Made by a program: the position numbers and the translations under genes. This document shows positions 51,301 to 62,266 of a stretch of DNA of 64,000 nucleotides, one piece after another. Each line of letters begins with the position of its first letter. Within the stretch, counting starts at the first letter, position 1. This DNA is from Mycteria americana. Its lineage: Eukaryota; Chordata; Aves; Ciconiiformes; Ciconiidae. The stretch lies in contig NC_134373.1 of NCBI RefSeq assembly GCF_035582795.1, positions 34,318,501-34,382,500 of the forward strand, in the 5' to 3' direction. Below the pieces are notes generated by a model. The model made no database searches and was not told the origin of the DNA. It worked only from the letters and a program-made list of their open reading frames with translations.

Positions 51301-54300
51301 ATGGGGTACCGTTCCAAGTGCCAGCCCCCAGCGTGAGCGCTGCCACTTGGCAGACCTGTGATCCACTGGCCAGCTGCTCCTGGCTTCTACTACTGCACAG
51401 GGGACCAGGCTTTACGCAGGGTTTCTAGCGAGGCCCTGTGCTCAGTGCTCCTGTGCTCAATGCCCCTGTAAATGCGTCAGCTTTGCGGTACTGTGCTCCC
51501 TCCCTGCCTGGTCACCATATACATACACCTACCACAGGACTGCCAGCAGCTCAACCCTGCCGTGGGCACTGATTCATCAGGGGACAAGTCCACTAGATTT
51601 TTAAAGTTAAACACGGATTTAATTTGAAGTGCTGTTCATATCAGAAAATATGTATCAGTGCAGACCGCAAAGCTGGGAAAGTCCAACCTTTCATCATCAT
51701 TTCAATTTTTTTTATTTTTGTTGCTCTCTATATGATTTGCTGCAGGCCTGATTCATCTCCCTGGCCTGGCTGGTGCAAAATTATCCTTGCTACAACTATC
51801 AGCCCCCAAGACTATGTTGTCAAGGCTGTTTTTTATAAGCCAACCCACACAAAGTACATGGAAAGTAAATTAGTCTATCGTAGGCAAACGCTGTTGTGGT
51901 ACACAGTGCTGGCGGGGGAACCATGCTACAGGATTCCCCCCTTATGCAGGCATGGGGTAATCCACTATAATTTGGCATTGTCTGAAGAAGAGCACAGGCC
52001 AAAAAGATTATGTAGCTGGCTTTCCAGCCTTGCCAGTTGTGATTTTCTTGAACTAAACACAGCTCTGACTATACCATATCTGCCGTTTCCAGTGCCAATC
52101 CTGGAGGCTTTGCATGACTCCGATTTCTAACGTAAGTCACAATACCTGACCGTTATCCCTGTGCCACGTGGAACAAAGGACAAGCCCAACATAAAACCTC
52201 TCCCCCATTTTGGGCCTACTGATGAGTGCTGGTCAGCAGGCTGTGATGGGGGCAAAGGTGGGCACAGGCTGTAAATTAAAGCAATCCATGAAGATGCCTT
52301 AGTTTATACTGGGGACATCTCTCATATGTGAGCATCTCTGCACGGCGTTGCACACTGTTCTCAGTCAATGGCTAGCAGCACACTATGCCTTGGGCACAGA
52401 TTTCCTTTCATCCGTTCAGGCACTGCTCCAGGAGCTGCAAGTCAGAAGCAGTGGGGAAAAAAGCTGGTATGAAAGGACTGCTACTCTGAGGCCAGAATTA
52501 GGTTCTGCATTCATGAAATCAGCTATGCCCAGGACAACAGGCTCTGAGAAGTGTAGAGCCAACCGCTTTCCACTGACAGTATCCTAAAGAGAGTTAAATG
52601 AAGGAAAAGAGCTCTCAAATACAAATTCTTCTACAGACACAAAGGAGTTTGGTTTTAGTTTCAGAATTCATTCTTCTGTACGTTGATCAGCAGTTACAGT
52701 TCAACGCCACTTCTGTTGTTTGTCTGTCCCCAGTAAATTACTACTACTGAATGGCTGTATGTTCCTAGAGTTGTACGAACCCAATTCCTGTGTTCCTAGC
52801 AGTATTTGAAAAAACATGCCACCAAGGAGCTTCTGATGAAAACCCTTGATTTGGAACATTTGTTCCTTATAGCTTTAAAGATGGTTATTACTGGTCCTTC
52901 GTGGCAGGTACTGTGTATGTGTTTGTACTATACCTCCAGGGTCTGCAATAACAAAACAACAGTAAAGATGATAAACATCAATCAAATCTGGCTTACTATC
53001 ACAAATTCAGAGTTTTGCCTATTACAGCGTGATTCAGCAAAGATCGTTACTGCCTCAGTGCAGCTTTGGCATACTTCTTGCTCTTTGAACAAGAACACGA
53101 GAAACTGAAATGCACAATGAAGGATCAAAACATAGGAATGTCTACACTTTCTTGGATGCTCCACCAATATGACAAACAGTACATTTGACAGGGAAAAGAA
53201 CACCTGCTTTCTCTCACAGGATTTTCTTCTGCTGTAAGCAGGAATAGCTCTGCCTTTCTCCCAGGAAATCGTTAGCCACTCCACTTTGCTTCCTGCCTCA
53301 CCTTTCTCCTATCTGAGATCAGCTGCCACTCTTCTGGACAGTTGCACTTTGTTTCCTGACTCCTCTCTTCTACTTGTACAGTCAGAGGCAGAAATAAGAA
53401 GTAGAAGGCCTGTGACTCCTTCAGAGAAGGAGAATCTGTTTTCTCTCCCATATTGTCCTGACTGGTTACGTGGGTTGGAGAGGCTGAACGGGCCAAGGTG
53501 CAGAACAACACTGCCCTGTTGGAGCTCTGGGGCCTGATACTACCTAAAGTGGGAAGGGCTCTCACAAAACTGGTAAGGTTTGGATCAGGCCTAATTAATC
53601 ATACACTATACAAGGTACTTCGAGAGGGAAGAAAGAAAAAAACAAAAAAACCAAAAAAAGCCCCAACCATCAATAGAACTTGATTTTTAACTCATCACAT
53701 GGAAATTTAAGCCTGACTCTGCAATTGCTACATGTAAGTAATCCTGACATTCAGGTTCTGCCATTCTTGGTTTTGCTGGGTGAAACCTATGCTGCAAGTG
53801 GCTTCACTGATTTAAAAGAGCACTCTCCAGCAGTATCTGCTGTTTTTCAAGCAGTCTCATTTATTTCAATTGGACTATTTACAGAGAGAATTATTACCTA
53901 CTGTCAACAAGGTGTGACAAAGTATAGCTCTCTGTCAGTGATGGTACGTCACTAGTTTTTTTAGGTCACTCACATCAGTATTGACTGTAGAATTCACTTT
54001 TTAAGAAGTTTCATAATTAGCAAACAAATAACTATACAAGCATGTGTCTAATTTAGGGTCCCAATTCTGCAATTCTTTTGTTTCAAGGGAAAGTAAGAAA
54101 CAAGTTCTCATTAAAACTAGAAGCACCTCGGATGTTTCATGTCCATCTCCCTCACCTTAATTTTTTTTCAAAGACTTTACAAAGTGTTTTTCAAAAACAC
54201 AAGTAAAATTTTAACCAAAACCAACTCAAAATACTTATTTTGTAACTATTCTATTCAGCACCTCTATAAGAGTACAGAAACATAACATATGTATGCCAGC

Positions 54301-57300
54301 TCTCAGCTCACATATGTATGCCAACTCTCAGCGGAGAGACAACTGCCCTTTCTCTGTGTATATATATGTGTGTGTATATACATACACAGTGGCAACCTGC
54401 AAAGCACTTTGGCACCTGGCTGTGTTGGCTGAAAAGCACTGTGCAAAAACATCAAGGTATCATCATAATTGTTCCACTTGCTGCATCTGTTTCTTCAAGG
54501 CATTTCTACTGGCATATGAGTACTATGACCTCAGATCTTTTCCTCGTTAAATTAACTTGCTAGTATTAACCAGCTACACTGCTGGGCATACCTCAGGCCA
54601 CAGACCGTAGCCCTGGCACGCAGTTCCAACTCAGGGCTACCTGACAGCTAATTCCTGAGTGCAACACAGACGTCTCTCCCAGCAGGGATCACCGCTGTTA
54701 CTACTCGCCTCCAGCCTGGGAGGCACTGCCAGCCTTTGGCATCGGCTGCCGAAAGCCCCTTTCATGTCAGATCAACCAGTGCAGGGCACCCGAGGTGAGA
54801 ACTGACATAGATGCAGGGGGCACTTCACACTCAGAGTAACAGTGACAAAAGAAAAATGTTGCAGGGCGAGCATGACAGATGAGCATTCTCACAGAAGGAA
54901 GGTATGAAAGAAAGTAAAGGTAGGAGAGACATTAGATGAGGAAGAAATGGAAAATTAGAGTGAGTTGATGGGCAAAACAAGATAAGTAGAACAGAATTTG
55001 CCCCATCAGAGAGAAGGACAGTGCTGACACTGACAACCTAATTACCCTTTGTTGCGTTAAGAGTTACTGTTGCGTAGGAGTCTGAGGAGTGGCGGGGGGG
55101 GAACCCTCCCGTTGAGTCACGAGGTTCAGACAGGACCCCCTTGCTTTCTATACTCCTTCTCAGGGAGGAGTCTAGGTGCGGCTAGGTCCAGTCTTAGTCT
55201 CAGACTTGGTCCACAGTTTATTTTCTAAGGACTGTATATGTAGCCACTCATCAGAGTCAACGTTTGCCTGTCAGAGCCCTCTCAGGGCTTTCACTGAAAC
55301 AACTTTGCAAAGTCGATTAAGGCGACAGCGTTAACTTACAACGTTACAAGTCCAGTCGTGTTCAGCGTACTGAACTTCACAATTATGGATTTACTAATAA
55401 CGCGCTGCACCCCCAGTCTAGTCATGTTGCATGAACCATCACGGCCACACTTAGAGAGTCTGGTTGTGTTCAATAACTACCATGGCTAGATTAATGAAGA
55501 GTGCAGTTTATTAGAGCAACAGACACAGAGATTCTTTGGATTACCGGTGATAAATTCACTGTCTGCAAAGCATGTGCAAATACCAAGAGTATGAGTGACA
55601 CTGCTGGCTATAAACGCGTTAAAAGATAATAAAGCAACTCTAGAGAGATTTCTAAGTTTCCCAGGGAGGATTTGGTATAACCAAGTGTTCGAATCTTACC
55701 CAAAGATGTCCCGATGGGGGGGAAGAGAGGCTCAGCCCGTTGACTGATCCCAGAGGTCAGAGTGATACACGATGGTGTCTTCCCTAACATTCTCTCTCTC
55801 TTAAGCTATTTTATACTATTTTTCACCTTTCAGGTGGAGCTTGAGTGACTCTAGTCATACATACCTTTGTTTAGGATTGGTGTAAAGTTTTCTCGCTTCG
55901 CTTTTAAAGGTATAAGCTAGGAAAAATTCAAAGCGCAAGCTCAGTGAGAGGTGGCCACACCTTGGAGGCAGGTAGCTTTTGGGATGCAGGTGTGTTTTGG
56001 TATTATAATGATGTTATAATAAGCAAAGTTCACCAAAAGGACAGCATTTTGTCAGAAACATGATAGACTGTTGGCCCAGGGTAGCAAATGTGCAGCTTAT
56101 TAGTTACACACAATACCTTTGAGTTCCCATTTAACCGCAGAGCCTGGCCGCATTCCACCCAGGAAGCTTCTTCAATGCTGTACCTTACCCAAAAGTGTGA
56201 ATATAAGTTTAATTTCTAAGTCACCTCCAGCAATTATCCCACACCCCTGGATGTGGAGAAGCGAAGCTGGATCACCTCACCAGGTTTGCCACATACCCTG
56301 GCAATGTTATCTTTGTGTTTGCATGTTTAAAAAAAAAAGGGTTTTGCCAAAGGAACAGCAGTGATGTGTCTGAAGATTCTTTTCTAGAATTCACTGAGGA
56401 ACTGCTACTTTTCCTGTGGATCATGATTCATGATGGATCCTGCTCCTATTAGCTTAAAAGGGATCAGGAGAAAACTCAGAGAGTAAGTCTCAGTCTCTTA
56501 ACTTAGAAGAAAACTGAGAAGAAGTGCATCCTGAATGCCAGCTCCCTTGATCCATGGGTTCATTTAATGTACACATGTGCAGCTGGGCATCAGCTCTTCC
56601 TTTAGGAAGATGATGAGTAAAGGTTTGCATGTGCATCACAAAAGTCTTTTTATTTAAGCCAGCAAACGAAGCTGCTGGGACAGTGGGGAAGGTTGCCACT
56701 ATATACCAATTGCAGATTCAAGAATCACTGTTAGAAAAGGAGAAGTCAATATGTCAGTCACTGCAAAGATAAGAAAGATGAAGAACTGCTGGCTTGAGCG
56801 TTTGCTGGTATTGCAATAACAGCTACACTGGCAACCCCTCCAAAATGGGTATTCAGCTCACACTGACAGGAGCTCTTTTGTCAGTGTGGCCTAAACCAGG
56901 TCCCAGACACTGCATCAGCATAAAGCACTTACCTGCCAGCCTAGCTGTGCCCACGCAAGGGCTTTTGCAGACAGAACTATGACAATTAGGAGCCAGACTT
57001 TTTTCATGTTAAAACTGACATACCAACAACATGTCTCTGTGTAGGCTAAAACTTAAGCAGCAATGCCTCAGCTCATTTAGCTTCCCAGAATTTTAGATTC
57101 CAAACAACTAGTCCTGTATGAGTATGTGTGTATGTAAAATAGATAGATAAAAAAGATAAAGCATGGAAAACCACTACAAATATTCAGTTAGCTTTTGTGC
57201 TTGGAAAGATTATACATTAACTCCAAGCAACACATTCATCATACTTACAACAACTTGGAAAGAAATTTGGTGCAAACCAGGGGATGAAGGCCGTAGGAAA

Positions 57301-59388
57301 AAAAAAGAATGCCACTAGAGGAGACATTCTCATCTTTTCTAACACATTTTATGCTTTTGCATAGAAGACAGCTTCATCAATCAATTTATATTGAAAACAT
57401 CTTCAAGACATTATGATCCAAATCTGCAAGTCTGACCGCATATAATTGCGAGCGCTGTCATCTCTTGCTAGAATCAGGGGACACAACCTACGGACTTTTA
57501 TTTGTGACCATAATAACATGTTTCCTACCATGACTCCAAATCAAAGCTAGAGGGATTTAGCAGAGGAGTGAGGCTCTGCAGGATTAGCCCCAATTGAACA
57601 GAAAGGTTCCATGTCTCTTTAGGTATCTATCTCTAACATTCACACAGCTCATCTTTTGTTACTGGGCTTAGCAAATACAACATGCAATCACAAAAATGTA
57701 CTATAAAGAATCACTTCCGTAGGTCGGAGTGAGAGTAAGAGTATGTGACAGAAGGTGGAGAGAGTTTACAGAGAGCACTACCGAGCACCTTGGCAACACG
57801 GCATGGGTGACAGTGTCGTCATGCAGAGAGCCTGACTTAACGGGACACAAGGGGCCAACCCCAACCCTTCTGCAGGCACACAGCTTTCCTGTCAGCTAGG
57901 TGTATCCCCAAAATGAATGAGACTTCCCACATGACTAGGGCTTTGTGGGATTACAGACAATGTTTGGGATAAGAAGGAGGAGGACATGGTTTTTAAGACA
58001 GCTGGTAATTTTAAAACAGAAACAATTAATCGCTCATTTCTTCAACAGTATACAGTGAGCAATATGTTCCCGATATTCAAGGTAAAATAGCCCAAGCACA
58101 TAAATAAAGTGTATAATTTGCTTATCAAAATCTATTCAGACACTGATAGATCCCACACAAAGTCAGTGCTGGTAGATAAATGTGCATGCATTTACTCTGT
58201 ACATTACCTAGCGATCTGTTTATGTCTTTGTTTACCCCATCAACTTTGCAAAAAAATAAAGAGGAAAAAAACCCCAAGGAATGGCAAATTCAAACTAAAC
58301 AGATGATTTTTAAATTGCTCTCCAGACTGGCAGTGAATGCACCTGTCACTTACTCTTATGGCACACTTAAAAAAAAAATGAGAATAAAACTCTTCTCCCA
58401 GAGTGGCGCTTTTTGACGGGCTAATTACCGCTCACGTCCAGTCTGTAACAGAGCTAAATTCACACGAGAGCCCCAGGGCACGTCTCAGTCTTCTCGCTGT
58501 GCCAAAACCACCGATGCAGGGGTGATGGCTGGGAGCAGACGAGAAGCAGGAGCACAGGTGCCTGGGGAGGCAGCAGGGGCTCTCCTCCCCGTCCCCCACC
58601 CTTACCTGGGCAGCCTCAGGCAGGGGCACCACGGCATTCCTCCTGCGGCCCCCCACGCGGAACTTGGCCGCCTTGTAGATCTTCCAGTAGACGAAGAGCA
58701 CCACGCAGAGGGGCAGGTAGAAAGCCCCACCGGTGGAGACGATGGCGTAGGAGGGCTCCTGGCTGACCTGGCAACGCTCCTGCTCAGGGCTGTAGGTCTC
58801 CCCCCAGCCAAAGAGGGGGGCGAGGGAGATGGTGGCAGAGAGTGCCCAGGTGAGAGCGATCATGATGTTGGAGATGCGGCGGCGGGTGAGCAGCGTGTAG
58901 TCCAAGTGGCGGGTGATGGACCAGTAACGGTCCAGGGCGATGGCAGTGACGTTCCAGATGCTGGCCGTGCAGCACAGCACGTCAAAGCAGACCCACACGA
59001 GGCACAGCTCCCGGCCCAGCCGCCACCGCCGCCCGGCCGACAGCTCCTTCACCAAGCTCAGCGGCATCACCAGGGCCGCCACCAGCACGTCCGACACCGC
59101 TGTGGAGGCCACGAGGTTGTGGGGCACCCGGTGAAAAGCCTTCACTCGCAGGATGGTCGCCAGCACCAGCAGGTTCCAGAGGAAGGTGGCCACAGTCAGG
59201 AGCACCAGCAGGGTCAGCATGAGGATGGTGAAGATGGAGAAGGGCTCCCGGCCCCTCAACGTGCTGCCGCCCGCCAGCGCGGAGGCAGCCAAGGAGGCGT
59301 TGGTGTCCACATTGGCTGACGAGGCGTTGGCGCCCACGTTGGCCTGACACTGGCCCCGTGGGCTGCAGGGGCTCAGGGGCTCCGCCAT
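48021..59388 (-). CDS. HTR5B: 5-hydroxytryptamine receptor 5B (two exons, complete)
   Basis: Exon 1 (59388 down to 58606, 261 codons) and exon 2 (48353 down to 48021, 110 codons plus TAA) join between codons to give 371 residues, as in rodent 5-HT5B (about 370). It is a plasma-membrane class A GPCR for serotonin, with Gi-type coupling in the family. Visible marks: N-terminal NAS glycosylation sites at N21 and N30; seven hydrophobic segments beginning about residue 52; D100 (2.50); the C129-C206 disulphide pair; amine-binding D136 in [15 protein letters not shown] at 153-155; CWIP with W312; NPLIY at 348-352; C-terminal [34 protein letters not shown] and [10 protein letters not shown] are 5-HT5 signatures, and the position next to CCDC93 points to 5B rather than 5A. 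Start choice: the ATG at 59386-59388 has G at -3 and +4 and gives the expected length, although the frame stays open for 153 codons upstream. Confidence 0.94.
54286..54335. repeat. 25-bp tandem duplication
   Basis: CATATGTATGCCAGCTCTCA and its continuation (54286-54310) are repeated immediately at 54311-54335 with few differences. Confidence 0.8.
55050..56112 (-). mobile_element. Probable ERV LTR in HTR5B intron, boundaries partly open
   Basis: The minus strand shows an LTR-like order: a TATAAAA box (plus-strand 55809-55815), AATAAA hexamers at 55507-55512 and 55217-55222, then a U5-like stretch ending CGCAACA at 55050. The proposed 5' edge, TGTGTGTAACTAATAAGC at about 56112, is less sure. 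The flanks ACCCTTTG (left) and ACCTTTG (right) are similar but not an exact duplication. CG content and texture differ from the surrounding intron. I recognise no internal ERV genes, so it would be a solo LTR. It lies in the same orientation as HTR5B. Confidence 0.55.
58606..59388 (-). CDS. HTR5B: HTR5B exon 1
   Basis: This codes residues 1-261, from the glycosylated N-terminus through TM5 ([20 protein letters not shown]) into the third intracellular loop ([11 protein letters not shown]). The minus-strand donor GTAAGG follows directly at 58605. It is very GC-rich, as part of the CpG island. Confidence 0.95.
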
Positions 59389-59867
59389 GCCTGGGACCGG
59401 GGCTCGGCCCCTCACTACTCCTGCACACGAGCCCTCTCCCCCTCCCCAGGCCGCCTGCCGCCCCGGCACCGTCCCCAGCCCCGCAGCCGGGGAGCGGGAG
59501 CCCACATGTGCCGCCGCCTCAGCGCAGCCCGCGGCCCCCCCGCGGCGCCGCCGGGCACCCGCTGCCGCCCGCGCCCGCCGCTCCTCACGCCCATTCCGGG
59601 CGGCTGCGGCGGCGACGAGGAGGCTCGCCGGGACCACGGCGAGGGGCAGGTACGGGGAGGGCGGCACCGCCGCTCCCGCCCCGCCCCGGCGGCCGGCTCG
59701 GGGGCGGTGCCGGAGCCCCTGCGCGCCCTCCGGCCCGCTCCGCTGTGGCGAGAGGCGCCGCTTGCGCCGGCTTCTCCCCGCAGTCCCCGTGAGGGAGGCG
59801 GCCGGACACCCCCTTCTCCTCACGGCCCCCGGGAGGCGGCGGGACACCCCATCTCCTCAGGGCCCCT

Positions 59868-59878
59868 GCCGCCATGTT
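59868..59878 (-). promoter_or_regulatory. YY1-type motif in HTR5B promoter
   Basis: On the minus strand the sequence AACATGGCGGC fits the YY1 consensus AANATGGCGGC. Such sites are often found just downstream of transcription starts in CpG-island promoters. Its distance of about 480 bp upstream of the HTR5B ATG suits a position near the start site. Confidence 0.5.
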
Positions 59879-59988
59879 CCCCTCAGCGCTCCCGCCAGAG
59901 CGTTGCCTCGCCTCGAGCAAGCGGCCCCTTCCCGCCGCCGCCGAGCACCGCTGCCGGCCGCAGCCTCCGAGGTTGGTGACGGGTTTAG

Positions 59989-61651
59989 TATTGAAGACGA
60001 GTTATTTCTAGGCTGCAGCACTTAAATGGGAATTTTTCCCGTTACAAAAAAAAAAAAATCTCTGAAATCATCTTAAAATTTTAAGTGGCCGGGAACATCT
60101 CCATCTTTACATGTTTTCGGGCAGGTTCATGGCACGGTTTCTTTACTAAGGGCATGTGCCCAGCCCCTGAAAACGCACCCTTCTCCCGGCCCTTTCCAGT
60201 AACTACCCTCAAAATCAAGATGTTTCAAATAATTTTAAACCTGTTACACAACCTCTTTTAAAGTCTGCAATAGATGTTAACAGGGTGATACGCATAAAGG
60301 AGACACAGCGATCAGCTTTGTCACCTCCTGAGTAATAAATGGTGACAAGCAGTGTGACAGGATCATATTTCGGGTATCATATTTAAGGTGTGTTTAAGGT
60401 ATTATATCTAAGGTCTTTGGGAAGTATCCTTTATTCCAGCCTGCTTTTATTCCTGGGGTCCTTTACAACCCGTAACCAGCATTTCCACCCGCTTAGACCA
60501 TTACCAGGACAATTTCAGTGGGAGTTACTGGACAAAACACAGGCTCTTTTCCCTTATCAGGTCATACGGTGCCATCAAGAGCTCTTTAAAGGTGTCTGAA
60601 GTTGTTGATCAAAATGATGGTGATGAAAATAAGGTCAAAGAAGGTCAGTGAAGTTTGTTTCCTTGCAAATAGCAGCACACAATGATCATAGACTGTAACG
60701 GGGCAGAGTTTGGGGACAGGAGGTTGGTTGCTCATTTTTGAGGTAGAGAAGGAGTATTTTCAGGGTCAGAATAGTCCTGTCTAAATGAATGCTGCTCAAA
60801 TCAATGTTTTTCACTTGCATTCACGTTCACTGAAGAAACAGCACCATCTGACAAAACACAAACCTCTCACAGCATCACTATGTTACCCACAGCAAGCAGG
60901 GTCCAGCTTGCCTCACTCAGGGGGCCCAACTTCAAAAGCTGGAACAACGATGAAATGATTGTTCATTTCAAATTATTACAGAAATGAAAGACAATGACTG
61001 TAGTCAGAATAATCAGGCTGTTTTGTTTGGCTAACTTTTGGATGCCACTTCACTCACCAGATGAACAATAAAGTAAATAAATCCTTTCCTTTATGCAGAC
61101 ATGATTTTAGTTGTTCTTTCCTATAGTAATTCTAACAAGTGCTCTAGCATAAGCCAGCAGCAGAGAAAACTATCTATCTGCATTACTTACCAGCTTTTAT
61201 TATTAGGAGAAAAAGAATTCTCAGTGCTAAATGTCTCACATTTTGCCACTTGAGCTTCCAATAGGCAGAATCTGACAGAGGTTGTCAAGAAAAGCCTTTT
61301 CACAATACTGCTGCAAGTTAAGCCTAAAGCAGCATCTGAACAGACACTGGTAAAAATTGTCAGGGTCGGCAGACACCATGTGACTGCTTCACAAGTAACT
61401 TTGCATGCTTTGTCTTTATATTGCTCCTTTCTAATTTGTGTCTCACTTTGTTAGTTAATGCTACTTTTTAAATGCCAGCTAAAGAATTACTGAACAACAC
61501 TTTATTCCTTTAAAAGGCACCCAGACCTAAAAGCAATACAGGAAACAAGCAAATAAAAAAGCCAACTTCTAAATGTTTCAACAATTGTCAGTCCAATTCT
61601 GTGAACTTAATAAAGGAATAAAAGAATCTTGTCACAATTTGAATAACTCAG
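59989..61651. other. Upstream flank of HTR5B, nothing recognised
   Basis: AT-rich sequence beyond the CpG island, with A12-type runs near 60045-60058. The open frames are short and of no recognisable family. Confidence 0.65.
61647..61651. repeat. Left target-site duplication of solo LTR
   Basis: CTCAG immediately left of the LTR. It is identical to the copy at 62262-62266. Confidence 0.85.
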
Positions 61652-61821
61652 TGTCGTGGATTAGCTGCAGTCGGCACCTAAGCACCACACAGCCTCACCC
61701 TCACCCTCTCCCTCCCCCCTCCCGGTGGGATGGGGGAGAGAATTGGAAGAGCAAAAGTAAGAAAACTTGTGGGCTGAGATAAGAACAGTTTAATAATTGG
61801 GAAAATAATTATTACTATTAC

Positions 61822-61863
<42 letters not shown>

Positions 61864-62261
61864 ATTTGTAATGAAAAGGAAAACAACAAGAGACAGAGGA
61901 ACAAAACCCAGGAAAAAAAACCCAAGTGATGCAACCGCTCACCACCCGCTGACCGATGCCCAGCTGGTCCCTGAGCAGCAATCGCTGCCCCCCAGCCAAC
62001 TCCCCATGGTTTATGTACTGAGCATGACGCCATATGGTATGGAATAGCCATTTGGCCAGTTTGGCTGTGCCCCCTTCCCAGCTTCTTGTGCACCTGGCAG
62101 AGCATGGGAAGCTGAAACGTCCTTGACTTAGTATAAGCACTACTTAGCAACAACTGAAACATCAGTGTGTTATCAACATTATTCTCATCCTAAATCCAAA
62201 ACACAGCACTATACCAGCTACTAGGAAGAAAATTAACTCTATCCCAGCCAAAACCAGGACA
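61652..62261 (-). mobile_element. Solo LTR of an avian ERV (ERVL-like)
   Basis: On the minus strand the element starts TGTCCTGGTTTTGGCTGGGA and ends CCACGACA, giving TG...CA termini, and is 610 bp long. Both sides carry CTCAG (61647-61651 and 62262-62266), a perfect 5-bp target duplication, the size expected for ERVL/class III insertions. There is no second LTR or internal gag/pol, so it is a solo LTR left by recombination. The 5' sequence matches an LTR family I recall as common in neoavian genomes. An ATTAAA hexamer lies at 61789-61794 (minus). It contains an (ATT)n tract. Confidence 0.88.
61805..61862. repeat. (ATT)n microsatellite inside the LTR
   Basis: About 18 near-perfect ATT units, with two ACT variants at the left end. 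Expansion probably happened within the LTR after or during insertion. Confidence 0.9.
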
Positions 62262-62266
62262 CTCAG
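62262..62266. repeat. Right target-site duplication of solo LTR
   Basis: CTCAG immediately right of the LTR. It is identical to the copy at 61647-61651. Confidence 0.85.

Larger units (their letters stand above)
48354..58605 (-). other. HTR5B: HTR5B intron
   Basis: A 10.25 kb intron, in phase 0, within the third intracellular loop. It contains the ERV LTR-like element at about 55050-56112, a 25-bp tandem duplication (54286-54335), a TA/TG microsatellite (about 54356-54388) and possible old palindromic repeat relics near 50670-50720 and 53700-53930. No other exon was recognised. Confidence 0.85.
58600..59985. promoter_or_regulatory. HTR5B: CpG island over HTR5B promoter and exon 1
   Basis: Base composition changes abruptly from AT-rich intron to GC- and CG-rich sequence between about 58600 and 59985, then returns to AT-rich. 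It covers exon 1 and about 600 bp upstream, so the transcription start is likely within about 59400-59950 on the minus strand. Long open frames on both strands here come from the low density of stop codons. Confidence 0.8.

Noticed and set aside
58522..59319. 265-codon plus-strand open frame antisense to HTR5B exon 1
   Set aside because: It is a shadow of the receptor coding strand in GC-rich sequence and is Gln/His/Gly-rich, without any recognised domain.
59358..60025. Several 140-210 codon plus-strand open frames opposite HTR5B exon 1 and its promoter
   Set aside because: They lie in the CpG island, where stop codons are rare. The frames are Pro/Ala/Arg low complexity with no family match.
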